Counted from the first letter of the stretch, positions 6,553-13,977 are shown. The stretch is 15,721 nt of DNA from Bacillota bacterium (GCA_023417975.1 JAEZDX010000136.1:1-15721); one strand, 5' to 3'. Numbers and translations: made by a program. The notes: generated by a model from the sequence alone, not told the origin.

Positions 6553-7063
6553 GATTTTAGGGGTAATATTTATAATTGCAGCTTCTTCTATGATGGGATT
6601 TATGTTTGCTGAGGCATTGAGAAAGAGACTTCTGCAGCTTAAGGAACTCCGAGGAGCTCTGGTGCAGCTTCAAAACGAAATATTTTATACAAGAACCGAT
6701 TTGCCGGAAGCATGCGCAAAGGTTGCGCAAAAGAGTAAATACCCTATCAATGAGATTTTCGAAAATGTATCCAAACAATTGGAAAAAAACAGTACTGATT
6801 CAGTGTATGAAGCATTTAAGCAAGCATTAAACCTTAATGAAAGCAAGCTCAGTCTGACAAAAGAAGATAAGGAGGTTTTGACGGATCTCTCAAAGGCGTT
6901 AGGGGATTCAGATATGGAGGGACACAAAAAAGTATTCAGCCTTGCGGAATACAACATAAAAAGCAAAATTGAAGCTCTTGAAGGCAATGTGGATAAAAAT
7001 ATTAAAATGTACAGGTATCTCGGTTTTTCTCTGGGTGCCGCTATTGCAATTATACTAATTTAA
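6545..7063 (+). CDS. spoIIIAB: Stage III sporulation protein SpoIIIAB
   Basis: A 172-aa membrane protein of the SpoIIIA-SpoIIQ complex, resembling GspF-type platform proteins and a likely partner of the SpoIIIAA ATPase in the mother-cell membrane facing the forespore. ATG 6545 is chosen because GGAGG (6533-6537) lies 7 nt upstream and the length then matches the family (about 171 aa); a frame-open ATG at 6497 would only add residues from inside spoIIIAA. There is an N-terminal hydrophobic segment (residues 3-21), then a charged helical body with RGALVQLQNEIFYTRTDLPEA, and a C-terminal membrane helix (SLGAAIAIILI). It overlaps the full-length spoIIIAA frame by 8 nt, indicating translational coupling. 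The TGA in spoIIIAA could therefore reduce its translation. Confidence 0.93.
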   Translation: MIKILGVIFIIAASSMMGFMFAEALRKRLLQLKELRGALVQLQNEIFYTRTDLPEACAKVAQKSKYPINEIFENVSKQLEKNSTDSVYEAFKQALNLNESKLSLTKEDKEVLTDLSKALGDSDMEGHKKVFSLAEYNIKSKIEALEGNVDKNIKMYRYLGFSLGAAIAIILI

Positions 7064-7078
7064 TGGAGGTATGGTGGG

Positions 7079-7276
7079 ATGTTGGATGTGAGTTTGATTT
7101 TCAAAATCGGGGCTACAGGGGTACTGCTGATTATTCTAGACAAAGTACTGAAAAGCAATGGCAAGGAGGATATAGCTGCTATAACAAATTTGGCAGGTAT
7201 TGTCATAATACTGATGATGGTTATAAATCTCATTGCCAAACTGTTTAGTACCGTAAAAACTATGTTCCAGCTATAG
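7079..7276 (+). CDS. spoIIIAC: Stage III sporulation protein SpoIIIAC
   Basis: A 65-aa integral membrane protein with two hydrophobic helices (about residues 5-21 and 37-57) and the family ending LFSTVKTMFQL. It is a small membrane component of the SpoIIIA channel. ATG 7079 is selected by the conserved MLDVSLIFKIG start and by GGAGG (7065-7069) at 9-nt spacing; ATG 7071 lies in a different frame. The gene follows spoIIIAB by 15 nt and is followed by spoIIIAD, whose ribosome site overlaps its stop. Length matches the family (about 65-68 aa). Confidence 0.95.
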   Translation: MLDVSLIFKIGATGVLLIILDKVLKSNGKEDIAAITNLAGIVIILMMVINLIAKLFSTVKTMFQL

Positions 7277-7285
7277 GTGAATAGT

Positions 7286-7669
7286 ATGGAAATAGTAAAA
7301 ATAGTATCCTTCGCGTTTATAGCACTGGTTGTGGTGCAAATATTTAGAGATAAAAGAAGTGACATAGCAATTCAGATTAGTATGGTTGCAGGTATTTTAA
7401 TTTTCTTGTTCATGATGACAAAAATAACAGCTGTACTTCAATTTCTCCAACAGCTGTCAGCAAAAGCAAATATAGATTTTATTTATCTGAACACTGTACT
7501 AAAGATATTGGGTATTGCATATCTAGCATCCTTCTGCAGTGAAATCTGTAGAGATGCAGGAGAAAGCAGTCTTGCAGCAAAAGTGGAGTTTTCAGGAAAA
7601 ATATTAATCCTGGTGTTGGCAATTCCTATCTTGATGGCTGTTTTGCAGTCAATTCTAAAGATAATGTAG
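7286..7669 (+). CDS. spoIIIAD: Stage III sporulation protein SpoIIIAD
   Basis: A 127-aa multi-pass membrane protein related to SpoIIIAC. Hydrophobic segments lie at about residues 4-20, 31-53, 72-86 and 105-125, and the diagnostic stretch ILGIAYLASFCSEICRDAGE is present. Its role is as a structural membrane part of the SpoIIIA-SpoIIQ channel. I start it at ATG 7286, preceded by AGGTGA (7275-7280) at 5-nt spacing, which gives the typical MEIVKIV beginning; the in-frame GTG at 7277 would lie inside that ribosome site. The spacing to both neighbours is 8-9 nt, consistent with one transcript. Confidence 0.94.
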   Translation: MEIVKIVSFAFIALVVVQIFRDKRSDIAIQISMVAGILIFLFMMTKITAVLQFLQQLSAKANIDFIYLNTVLKILGIAYLASFCSEICRDAGESSLAAKVEFSGKILILVLAIPILMAVLQSILKIM

Positions 7670-7677
7670 GTGAAAAA

Positions 7678-8832
7678 ATGAAGAAAATAATTTTTTTATT
7701 AACGGTTATTTTAATACTGGCTATCCCTATGAAGGCAAATGCCAAAGAAGGGGAAGGACTCAGTGTTAATGAAGAAAAGAAGATCGAGAGTCTATACAAT
7801 TACATAGCAAACATGAAAAGCAAGTATGAAATTCTGAATGAAATTGATGTAAATGAGTATATTAATAGCTACATAAATACGGGAAGTGGAAATGTTTCGA
7901 ATAAAACAGTTTATAAGGTATTTGTTTCGTATATTTTCAAGGAAGTTGCTGCATCCGCAAAACTGATGATTGTTGTAGTTATTATTGCAATTGTAGCTGC
8001 TCTGCTTAATAATCTTCAGAAAGCTTTTAGCAATGAAAGTTTATCCAATATAGCCTATTTTGCTTGCTATTCTATACTAATAATTGTTGTAACTAAGAGC
8101 TTTCTTATAGGATTAAACTTGGCAAAAGACACAATACAGCAGATGACTGATTTTATGATGGCATTGGTACCTGTACTTGTAATGCTTGTTGCAAGTGTAG
8201 GAGGCATAACTGAAGCAGCAGTGATGAATCCTATAATTATAGCTGGGGTAAATATTGCAGCAAGGCTATACGTTACATTGATAATTCCGCTTATATTGAT
8301 CGGGTTTATATTGCAATTTGTCAACAATATTTCAGATGACTATAAAATAGACAAGCTTACCAAGCTAATTAATCAATGGGCCCTTTGGATACAGGGGATA
8401 ATAATGACTATATTTATTGGGGTAATAACAATAAGGGGAATCACTTCAAAAACAATTGATCAAGTAACTGTAAAAACCTCAAAGTATATGGTAGATAATT
8501 TTATACCGGTGGTAGGAAAATGTCTGTCAGATGCAATAGCAACAGTAGCTGGTTATTCAATATTGCTTAAAAATGCTCTTTCGGCCTTTGGATTGGTAAT
8601 AGTTATTATTATAGTCGCTTTTCCTATTATCAAATTATTTATCATGGGTATGCTCTTTAAATTCACTGCCGCTATGATAGAACCAATCAGTGATAAAAAA
8701 TTTGTAAGCTGCATCAATACGGCAGGTGATTCCATAGTACTTATTATGTCGAGTTTGATTTCTGTTTCTGTAATGTTCTTTATAATGGTTTCCATATTAG
8801 CATCTACAGGAAGAGTAATAATGGGAGGATAA
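7678..8832 (+). CDS. spoIIIAE: Stage III sporulation protein SpoIIIAE
   Basis: A 384-aa polytopic membrane protein (family around 390-400 aa), the largest membrane component of the SpoIIIA complex. It has a cleavable-looking N-terminal signal (MKKIIFLLTVILILAIPMKANA, cut likely after residue 22), an extracytoplasmic region to about residue 95, then several hydrophobic helices, including one with LMVALVPVLVMLVASVGG-like composition, typical of the family. AGGTGA (7668-7673) precedes ATG 7678 at 4-5 nt. The C-terminus ends MGG with GGAGG embedded in the last codons (8824-8828), which forms the ribosome site of a short ORF rather than of the next gene. The call is secure. Confidence 0.95.
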   Translation: MKKIIFLLTVILILAIPMKANAKEGEGLSVNEEKKIESLYNYIANMKSKYEILNEIDVNEYINSYINTGSGNVSNKTVYKVFVSYIFKEVAASAKLMIVVVIIAIVAALLNNLQKAFSNESLSNIAYFACYSILIIVVTKSFLIGLNLAKDTIQQMTDFMMALVPVLVMLVASVGGITEAAVMNPIIIAGVNIAARLYVTLIIPLILIGFILQFVNNISDDYKIDKLTKLINQWALWIQGIIMTIFIGVITIRGITSKTIDQVTVKTSKYMVDNFIPVVGKCLSDAIATVAGYSILLKNALSAFGLVIVIIIVAFPIIKLFIMGMLFKFTAAMIEPISDKKFVSCINTAGDSIVLIMSSLISVSVMFFIMVSILASTGRVIMGG

Positions 8833-8833
8833 C

Positions 8834-8860
8834 ATGAGAATAAGTGAAAAGAGTAGGTGA
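8834..8860 (+). other. Eight-codon mini-ORF between spoIIIAE and spoIIIAF
   Basis: ATG 8834 opens an eight-codon frame (MRISEKSR, stop TGA 8858-8860). A well-placed GGGAGGAT lies at its normal ribosome-site distance, and its final AGG TGA serves as the ribosome site for spoIIIAF (ATG 8866). It could merely be a leftover start, or a coupling leader. No homology is claimed. Confidence 0.35.
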
Positions 8861-8865
8861 AGTAA

Positions 8866-9450
8866 ATGGATGCATTGAGAAGCTGGATAATAAATATTTG
8901 CACAACAGTTTTTTTTATAACTGCTGTGGAAATGATTTTACCTAATAATAACCTGAAGAAATATTCCAAGTTTGTCTTGGGACTCATACTAATGACAGTG
9001 ATTATAAACCCTTTAGTGAAGTTCTTAAACAAAGGTACGGATGTTACTACCTTTATCAACAAGACAGAAAGCTCTGTAGAGCAGTTATACAATGCTGATG
9101 ATACCAAATATAAGGACAATAGCATAAACGATACTTTAAATGTATTTAAGACAAATTTAGAGGATTTATGTGAAAAAAAACTTAAGGAAAAGTACCCTAA
9201 AATGAACAGTAAGGTTGAAGCTAAGGTAGCCTACGATAAAGAAAAGCAGGAATATATAATTAATGGCATCAATGTAGGCATGAATGACGGCACTGTAAGT
9301 AAAATAGGAAAGATTGAAATAACTGCAGCAGGAAATATGCAAAAAGAAAATGAGGATGACAGCGACACCGGAAAAGAGATTAAAAACTACATAAGCGGCG
9401 TGCTGGACATTCCGGGAAACAAAATTGCAGTATATAAATTAACAAAATAG
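8866..9450 (+). CDS. spoIIIAF: Stage III sporulation protein SpoIIIAF
   Basis: A 194-aa protein (family about 200) with two N-terminal membrane helices (about residues 7-24 and 36-52) carrying the conserved WIINICTTVFFITAVEMILP and KFVLGLILMTVIINPL sequences. A soluble C-terminal domain facing the intermembrane space follows. This domain has the ring-building fold in the family and is thought to form an oligomeric ring in the channel. Start ATG 8866 is preceded by AGGTGA (8855-8860) at 5 nt. The gene lies 33 nt after spoIIIAE, with the short MRISEKSR frame between. The next gene begins 33 nt after its stop. Confidence 0.94.
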   Translation: MDALRSWIINICTTVFFITAVEMILPNNNLKKYSKFVLGLILMTVIINPLVKFLNKGTDVTTFINKTESSVEQLYNADDTKYKDNSINDTLNVFKTNLEDLCEKKLKEKYPKMNSKVEAKVAYDKEKQEYIINGINVGMNDGTVSKIGKIEITAAGNMQKENEDDSDTGKEIKNYISGVLDIPGNKIAVYKLTK

Positions 9451-9483
9451 GAACAACGTTGTGTACGGGAGAGGAGTGAAAAT

Positions 9484-10077
9484 ATGGACTTAAAAAAAAT
9501 TGTGGAGAATATGAACAAATTAATTTCAAAGAAAAATACTTACAACTTTATTATATTATTTTTAGTGGGAGTACTGATACTCATAGTGTCAAACTTCTTT
9601 AAATCTACTTCAACCGGTACAACTCCAGCAGTTACGCCAACACCGGATCAACCGGCGGCTATAGGGCAAGATAAGTCTTTATCTCAGTATGAAAGCGAAA
9701 AACGCACCGAAATAAAGACTATACTTAGCAAAATTAAAGGAATTGGGGATGTCGAGGTAGGAATCAGCTTTGAATCCGGAGAGGAACTTGTACCTGCAAC
9801 TAACACGAATACGGGGACAAGCGTAACTGACGAAAAGGATAATGAAGGCGGACAAAGGAAGATAACCCAAGATAACGATGGAACTACCGTAGTTATGTCT
9901 ACAAATGGAAGTGATTCACAGCCCTTTATTCAAAAAAGAATAACTCCGAGAGTTGCGGGAGTAGTAATTGTGGCACAGGGTGCAGAGAACCGAGATATAA
10001 AATCAAGTATTGTGGCAGCTGTTTCTAGTTTGTTTGCCATTCCAAATTACAAAATACAGGTATTACCTATGAAATAG
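9484..10077 (+). CDS. spoIIIAG: Stage III sporulation protein SpoIIIAG
   Basis: A 197-aa single-pass protein (Bacillus form about 229): a cytoplasmic amphipathic start, one membrane helix (residues 21-39, NFIILFLVGVLILIVSNFF), a Thr/Pro-rich linker (TGTTPAVTPTPDQPAA) and a ring-forming domain. The ring domain carries KIKGIGDVEVGISFESG and ends IVAAVSSLFAIPNYKIQVLP. SpoIIIAG makes the large ring of the mother-cell half of the feeding tube. GAGAGGAG at 9469-9476 provides the ribosome site. An insertion rich in Thr, Asp, Asn and Gly lies in the middle of the ring domain, as in the beta-triangle insertion of other SpoIIIAG proteins. Very likely functional. Confidence 0.94.
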   Translation: MDLKKIVENMNKLISKKNTYNFIILFLVGVLILIVSNFFKSTSTGTTPAVTPTPDQPAAIGQDKSLSQYESEKRTEIKTILSKIKGIGDVEVGISFESGEELVPATNTNTGTSVTDEKDNEGGQRKITQDNDGTTVVMSTNGSDSQPFIQKRITPRVAGVVIVAQGAENRDIKSSIVAAVSSLFAIPNYKIQVLPMK

Positions 10078-10118
10078 CTGCATATAATTCAATAGGAAAA
10101 TAGATGGGAGGAATAAAC

Positions 10119-10640
10119 ATGAACAAAAAACAAGCAGGAATTATCGTCACATTGCTGGCACTAATAGTTTGTGCCGGTATATTGGCAGCAAAAGTTAACG
10201 GACCGTTGGAGGTAACTAATGGAGACTTTAATTCGGAAGGAATATTTACATTAAATAATGATAAAAAGGACACAGGAAAAACAAGCACAGACGCTTTTAC
10301 ATCTACGAGAGATCAAAAAGAACAGTTGGATCAACAGACTATGGCAAGCTTAAAGCAAATCATGGATGATAAAAATGTCGCTGAAGCAAACAGAAATGAT
10401 GCAACTAAGAAATACAATGCAATAGCAGTAGCACAAAATCATGAACAGAAGATTGAGCAAATACTTAAAGGAAAAGGCTTTGATGATGTTATATGCTATC
10501 TTGAAGATGATAACAGCAAGGCAAGAGTAGTTGTTAAGTCAAAAGATAAGGAATTATCGTCAGCTCAGGGAAAGACTATAAAAGATGTGGTATACAGCCA
10601 AGCTAAAATAAGCAATGTAGAGGTTCAGTTGCAACAATAA
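10119..10640 (+). CDS. spoIIIAH: Stage III sporulation protein SpoIIIAH
   Basis: A 173-aa single-pass protein (Bacillus form 218) with an N-terminal membrane helix (residues 7-24, GIIVTLLALIVCAGILAA) and a soluble ring-building domain that in Bacillus binds the forespore protein SpoIIQ across the intermembrane space. ATG 10119 is preferred over the in-frame ATG 10104 because GGGAGGA (10106-10112) lies 6 nt upstream and the family start MNKKQAGII is matched. The linker after the helix is long and charged, followed by a helical part (LDQQTMASLKQIMDDK). The C-terminal GKTIKDVVYSQAKISNVEVQ is typical. It is the last spoIIIA gene; no terminator follows it, so the transcript may extend to the hairpin at 11116. 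Confidence 0.94.
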   Translation: MNKKQAGIIVTLLALIVCAGILAAKVNGPLEVTNGDFNSEGIFTLNNDKKDTGKTSTDAFTSTRDQKEQLDQQTMASLKQIMDDKNVAEANRNDATKKYNAIAVAQNHEQKIEQILKGKGFDDVICYLEDDNSKARVVVKSKDKELSSAQGKTIKDVVYSQAKISNVEVQLQQ

Positions 10641-10643
10641 TAT

Positions 10644-10679
10644 TTGTAAATTATTATTATATTTGATATAATGTACACA
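10644..10679 (+). promoter_or_regulatory. Sigma-A promoter for the Asp23-family gene
   Basis: TTGTAA (10644-10649), a 17-nt spacer and perfect TATAAT (10667-10672) with TG at 10664-10665 (extended -10). It starts 4 nt after the spoIIIAH stop and gives a leader of about 40 nt to the Asp23-family gene, allowing vegetative expression independent of the sporulation operon. Confidence 0.8.
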
Positions 10680-10719
10680 AGATAGAGTTTTGCCTTGTGC
10701 AGGATTAGGAGGGACCAAC

Positions 10720-11112
10720 ATGGATGAGAATTTAAATAATTCGGTTAATATGGGTATAGTTAAAATTTCTGACGACGTAGTTAGTGTTATTGCAGGTCTT
10801 GCTGCAGCTGAGATAAAAGGCATAACCGGTATGAATACCGGACTGACAGGAGGTATAACACAAGTACTCGGTGGTAAGAAGAATCTATCAAAGGGTGTAA
10901 AGGTCAATGTAGGCGAAGACAGCGCATCCATAGATATATCTGTAGGTGTTGAATATGGCATGAAAATACCTGAAGTAGCAAAAAACGTTCAGGATAATGT
11001 AAAAAAAGCCGTAGAATCAATGACCGGGTTAAGTGTATCTGCTGTGAACATATTTGTCCATAACATTATTGTTCCTAAAAGTGACGGGAGCAATGAATTA
11101 GTAGAAGAGTAA
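10720..11112 (+). CDS. yqhY: Asp23/Gls24 family envelope stress response protein, YqhY-type
   Basis: A 130-aa member of the Asp23/Gls24 (DUF322) family. It has the typical core GIVKISDDVVSVIAGLAAAEIKG (residues 12-34), a Gly-rich loop, KGVKVNVGEDSASIDISVGVEYGMKIPEVA (58-88) and the closing GLSVSAVNIFVHNI. ATG 10720 is chosen because AGGAGGG (10707-10713) lies 6 nt upstream; an in-frame ATG 10690 would fall in the promoter leader. In Bacillus the yqhY gene sits between accBC and nusB and is linked to acetyl-CoA carboxylase control and malonyl-CoA homeostasis. Here accBC are absent from this position, so that link is not shown by context. It is probably cytoplasmic. The symbol is assigned by synteny and family. 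Confidence 0.88.
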   Translation: MDENLNNSVNMGIVKISDDVVSVIAGLAAAEIKGITGMNTGLTGGITQVLGGKKNLSKGVKVNVGEDSASIDISVGVEYGMKIPEVAKNVQDNVKKAVESMTGLSVSAVNIFVHNIIVPKSDGSNELVEE

Positions 11113-11115
11113 GAA

Positions 11116-11147
11116 AAACACCCTCTGTGTGTATTCAGAGGGTGTTT
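11116..11147 (+). terminator. Strong hairpin terminator after the Asp23-family gene
   Basis: AAACACCCTCTG (11116-11127) pairs perfectly over 12 bp with CAGAGGGTGTTT (11136-11147) across an 8-nt loop. On the + strand the T-run is short (TTT then CC), whereas the - strand reading has a better run (GTGTTTTTC). It may act in both directions or attenuate rather than fully stop transcription into nusB. Confidence 0.8.
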
Positions 11148-11288
11148 CCATGTTTAAACAAAAATATACTTTTTATAAAGATGTACATATAAATATTTAT
11201 CAATTTATAAAAATGGTGTATATTTTTTTTGCAATATAGTTGATAATAAAAATAATAGGAAATTTATGATATATTGGAGGATTAAACT
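11148..11288 (+). promoter_or_regulatory. AT-rich nusB upstream region with several short palindromes
   Basis: Only 141 nt, holding nusB promoter signals of uncertain identity: TTGCAA at 11229-11234 and TTGATA at 11240-11245 with a TATGAT at 11265-11270. Perfect palindromes TGTTTAAACA (11151-11160), ATGTACAT (11181-11188) and ATAAATATTTAT (11189-11200) lie further upstream. In such AT-rich DNA short palindromes arise easily, so an operator role is speculative. No riboswitch-like fold was recognised. Confidence 0.3.
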
Positions 11289-11702
11289 GTGAACAGAAGA
11301 TTATCAAGAGAAGAAGGAATTAAATTACTATACCAAATGTCAATAAATAAAAGCGATATAGACGAGGCAATGGATGACTTCAGCGAAAACTATGAGAGTG
11401 ATTTGGAAAAAGTTGATTTAACGTATATAAGAAACCTTATAGAAGGTGTACATAGCAATATGAGCAGCATAGACGAAAAAATTGAAAAACATTTGACAAA
11501 CTGGAAAATGAACAGAATATCCAAAATGAATCTGGCTATCCTACGGGCATGCACATATGAAATAGTTTGGGATAAAGAAACTGCTGCTGCTGTTTTTATT
11601 AATGAAGGTGTTGAACTTGCTAAAAAGTATTCAGAGGATAAATCTATAGGCTTTATTAATGGAGTTCTTGATAGAATAGCAAAAGCTGACGGAAGGATTT
11701 AG
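11289..11702 (+). CDS. nusB: Transcription antitermination factor NusB
   Basis: A 137-aa all-helical protein that with NusE (S10) binds boxA RNA and supports antitermination of rRNA transcription. Family signatures are the N-terminal SREEGIKLLYQM, the central WKMNRISKMNLAILRACTYEI (residues 72-92) and the C-terminal NEGVELAKKYSEDKSIGFINGVLD (105-128). The start codon is GTG 11289, preceded by GGAGG (11276-11280) at 8 nt. It heads a compact operon, with folD starting 10 nt after it. The transcript probably starts in the AT-rich gap upstream, with possible read-through past the preceding hairpin. Confidence 0.96.
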   Translation: MNRRLSREEGIKLLYQMSINKSDIDEAMDDFSENYESDLEKVDLTYIRNLIEGVHSNMSSIDEKIEKHLTNWKMNRISKMNLAILRACTYEIVWDKETAAAVFINEGVELAKKYSEDKSIGFINGVLDRIAKADGRI

Positions 11703-11712
11703 GTATATAGGT

Positions 11713-12561
11713 ATGGGGGCTGCAATTAACGGAAAAACTATAGCGTCAGAATATAAAGAGAATATAAAAAAAGGAGTTCAAGATATGTTGAAGCAAGGGA
11801 GGAGAGTGCCTTGCCTCAATACAATAATACTTGGAAATGACGGAGGATCCCTTTATTATTTGAACAATGTGATAAAGGTATGCAGCGAACTTGGAATTAA
11901 TTGTACAACTCATCATTTGGAAACATCAGTTGAGGAAAATGAGCTCGCAAAACTTATAGAAAGTCTGAATAATGATATAAATGTAGATGGAATTATGATG
12001 TTTCTTCCTCTTCCCAAGCATATTGATGAGAATAAGGTAACATCACTGATTTCATATAAAAAGGATATAGACTGCTTGACTGATGTCAACAACGGAAAGT
12101 TCTATAAAGGCGAAACAAGCTTTGTACCTTGTACTCCTCAAAGTGTTATGCATTTGATAAAGAGTACGGGAATTAATTTAAGCGGCAAGCATGCAGTTGT
12201 CATAGGCAGAAGCAATATTGTTGGAAAACCTGTAGCGCAGCTGCTGCTAAATGAGAATTGCACCGTAACTATATGCCATTCAAAAACAACAGATTTGGAT
12301 AAGATTTGTAAATCGGCTGATATACTCGTTTCAGCCATAGGAAAGCCCGGATTTGTTTCTAAAGAATTTGTGAGAAATGGAGCTATAGTTATTGATGTGG
12401 GAACTTCTTCTGTGAACGGAAAGATAACTGGAGACGTATTATATAGTGAAGTTATAGATAAGGCTGCTTTCGTTACGCCGGTACCTGGAGGCGTGGGAGC
12501 AGTTACAACTACTATGCTTATAAACAATGTCTGCGAGGCGTATTTAAGAAATGTATATTAA
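11713..12561 (+). CDS. folD: FolD-family methylenetetrahydrofolate dehydrogenase/cyclohydrolase, with atypical active site
   Basis: A 282-aa protein of usual FolD length. It has the NAD(P)-binding Rossmann signature GKHAVVIGRSNIVGKPVAQLL (about 158-178), PCTPQSV (139-145), KDIDCLTD (117-124), and the C-terminal TPVPGGVGAVTTTML. FolD oxidises 5,10-methylene-THF to methenyl-THF and hydrolyses that to 10-formyl-THF. Tyr49 is conserved (Tyr52 in the human enzyme), but the catalytic Lys expected four residues later is Val53, and the Gln of the usual QLPLP motif is Phe97 (FLPLP). Asp120 is retained. Dehydrogenase activity may persist while cyclohydrolase activity is reduced or lost; that is inference. 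The start ATG 11713 has only a weak AGG-type ribosome site (11701-11704). Confidence 0.93.
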   Translation: MGAAINGKTIASEYKENIKKGVQDMLKQGRRVPCLNTIILGNDGGSLYYLNNVIKVCSELGINCTTHHLETSVEENELAKLIESLNNDINVDGIMMFLPLPKHIDENKVTSLISYKKDIDCLTDVNNGKFYKGETSFVPCTPQSVMHLIKSTGINLSGKHAVVIGRSNIVGKPVAQLLLNENCTVTICHSKTTDLDKICKSADILVSAIGKPGFVSKEFVRNGAIVIDVGTSSVNGKITGDVLYSEVIDKAAFVTPVPGGVGAVTTTMLINNVCEAYLRNVY

Positions 12562-13753
12562 AGTATTAACTGTTACAGCTTTAAACACTTATATAAAAAA
12601 GTCATTGGATAATGATTTCATATTAAGCAATATACATGTTAAGGGTGAAATATCAAACTTGAAAATACACGATAGCGGACATATATATTTTTCCCTCAAG
12701 GATGAAAGCGGTAAAATAAATGCAGTTATGTTCCGAGGTGATGCAGTAGGTTTGAACTTTGTGCCTGAGAACGGTACTAATGTTGAAATAACCGGAAGAG
12801 TGTCCGTGTATGTAAAGGAAGGCAGCTACCAGCTTTATTGTTCCAAGATGATTAAATCGGGAATAGGTGAGCTGTATGCTGATTTTATTAAGCTAAAGGA
12901 AAGACTGGAGAAGGAAGGCTTGTTTGATATTGAACATAAAAGACCTATTCCGGATTACCCAAAAAGAATCGGAGTAATTACTTCACCAACCGGAGCCGCA
13001 GTACGTGATATTATAAATGTATCAAAAAGAAGAAATAGAAATATAGATATACTTATATATCCGTCTTTAGTTCAAGGACAGTCTGCCTGTGAGGAAATAA
13101 TAAAGGGAATTCGGTATTTAAACAGTTTGGATGATATAGATGTTATCATTATAGCCAGAGGCGGCGGTTCCATTGAAGAGCTTTGGAGCTTCAATGATGA
13201 GGCTTTGGCTTATGAGGTATATAAATCAAAAAAAACTGTTATTTCAGGTGTGGGTCATGAGACGGATTTTACCATAATTGATTTTGTAAGTGACAGGAGA
13301 GCACCTACTCCATCTGCTGCTGCGGAAATTGCCGTTCCATCTCTCAATGAGCTTAATACAAGGCTTGATACTGCAGCACTAAGACTTAGAGGGTTCATGG
13401 AAAGTGAAATCAATGATAAAAAGAATAGGGTTGATAGATTAAAAAATATTATGGAGCTAAATAATCCGACAAATTACATTGTAAACGTGTATAACTATAT
13501 AGATAATTTGAAAAATCAATTAAATCACAATATGGATATGGCCATAAGTATTAAAAAGCAGCAGCTTGCAGCACTGAATGCGGTTTTAAATGCGCACAAT
13601 CCTTTAAATGTGTTAAATAAAGGATATTCAATTATACAGGATAGAAGCAGCAATGTTATTAGCAGCATTGACAGCTTAAAGGAACAGAGAAGCATAATTA
13701 TTACTTTAAAGGATGGCAGGGCAGAGGCTAATGTAAGTTTTAAAGGAGAATAA
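12551..13753 (+). CDS. xseA: Exodeoxyribonuclease VII large subunit
   Basis: A 400-aa catalytic subunit of exonuclease VII, which degrades single-stranded DNA from both ends into oligonucleotides with XseB. There is an N-terminal OB-fold (HVKGEISNLKIHDSGHIYFSLKD, residues 29-51), then the catalytic domain with RIGVITSPTGAAVRD (139-153), ARGGGSIEELWSFNDE (202-217) and SGVGHETDFTIIDFVSDRRAPTPSAAAE (232-259). The C-terminal coiled-coil region binds XseB, and GYSI near the end is typical. It overlaps folD by 11 nt, so it is translationally coupled. Length is slightly under the 440-aa enterobacterial form, normal for clostridia. Confidence 0.97.
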   Translation: MYIKVLTVTALNTYIKKSLDNDFILSNIHVKGEISNLKIHDSGHIYFSLKDESGKINAVMFRGDAVGLNFVPENGTNVEITGRVSVYVKEGSYQLYCSKMIKSGIGELYADFIKLKERLEKEGLFDIEHKRPIPDYPKRIGVITSPTGAAVRDIINVSKRRNRNIDILIYPSLVQGQSACEEIIKGIRYLNSLDDIDVIIIARGGGSIEELWSFNDEALAYEVYKSKKTVISGVGHETDFTIIDFVSDRRAPTPSAAAEIAVPSLNELNTRLDTAALRLRGFMESEINDKKNRVDRLKNIMELNNPTNYIVNVYNYIDNLKNQLNHNMDMAISIKKQQLAALNAVLNAHNPLNVLNKGYSIIQDRSSNVISSIDSLKEQRSIIITLKDGRAEANVSFKGE

Positions 13754-13755
13754 CT

Positions 13756-13977
13756 ATGGTTAAAAAGAAAGAAAGCTATGAGGATTTAACAGCGAAGCTG
13801 GAAGATATAATTGATAGGATGGAAAAAGGAGAACTGTCCCTTGACGAGTCTATTAAGTATTACGAAGACGGAATAAAGACTTGTAATGTTCTCTATAAGC
13901 TTCTTAATGAAGCTGAAGGAAGAATAAAACTTCTTAATAACGGAGTTGAAGTAGATTTTGAGGATGAAGAAAAATGA
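13756..13977 (+). CDS. xseB: Exodeoxyribonuclease VII small subunit
   Basis: A 73-aa two-helix protein with the family pattern SYEDLTAKLEDIIDRMEKGELSLDES-like (residues 7-32) and YYEDGIKTCNVLYKLLNEAEGRI. Several copies bind the coiled coil of XseA to give the exonuclease VII holoenzyme. AAAGGAG at 13742-13748 in the end of xseA serves as its ribosome site; the gap is 2 nt. Its stop overlaps the ispA start in an ATGA arrangement (13974-13977), and the stop is TGA. Confidence 0.96.
   Translation: MVKKKESYEDLTAKLEDIIDRMEKGELSLDESIKYYEDGIKTCNVLYKLLNEAEGRIKLLNNGVEVDFEDEEK

Noticed and set aside
8553..9125. 190-codon minus-strand open frame across spoIIIAE and spoIIIAF.
   Set aside because: It is antisense to two conserved genes, with composition explained by the complementary hydrophobic codons, and shows no recognisable domain.
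12138..12527. 129-codon minus-strand open frame within folD.
   Set aside because: It mirrors conserved FolD codons; no independent coding signal was seen.
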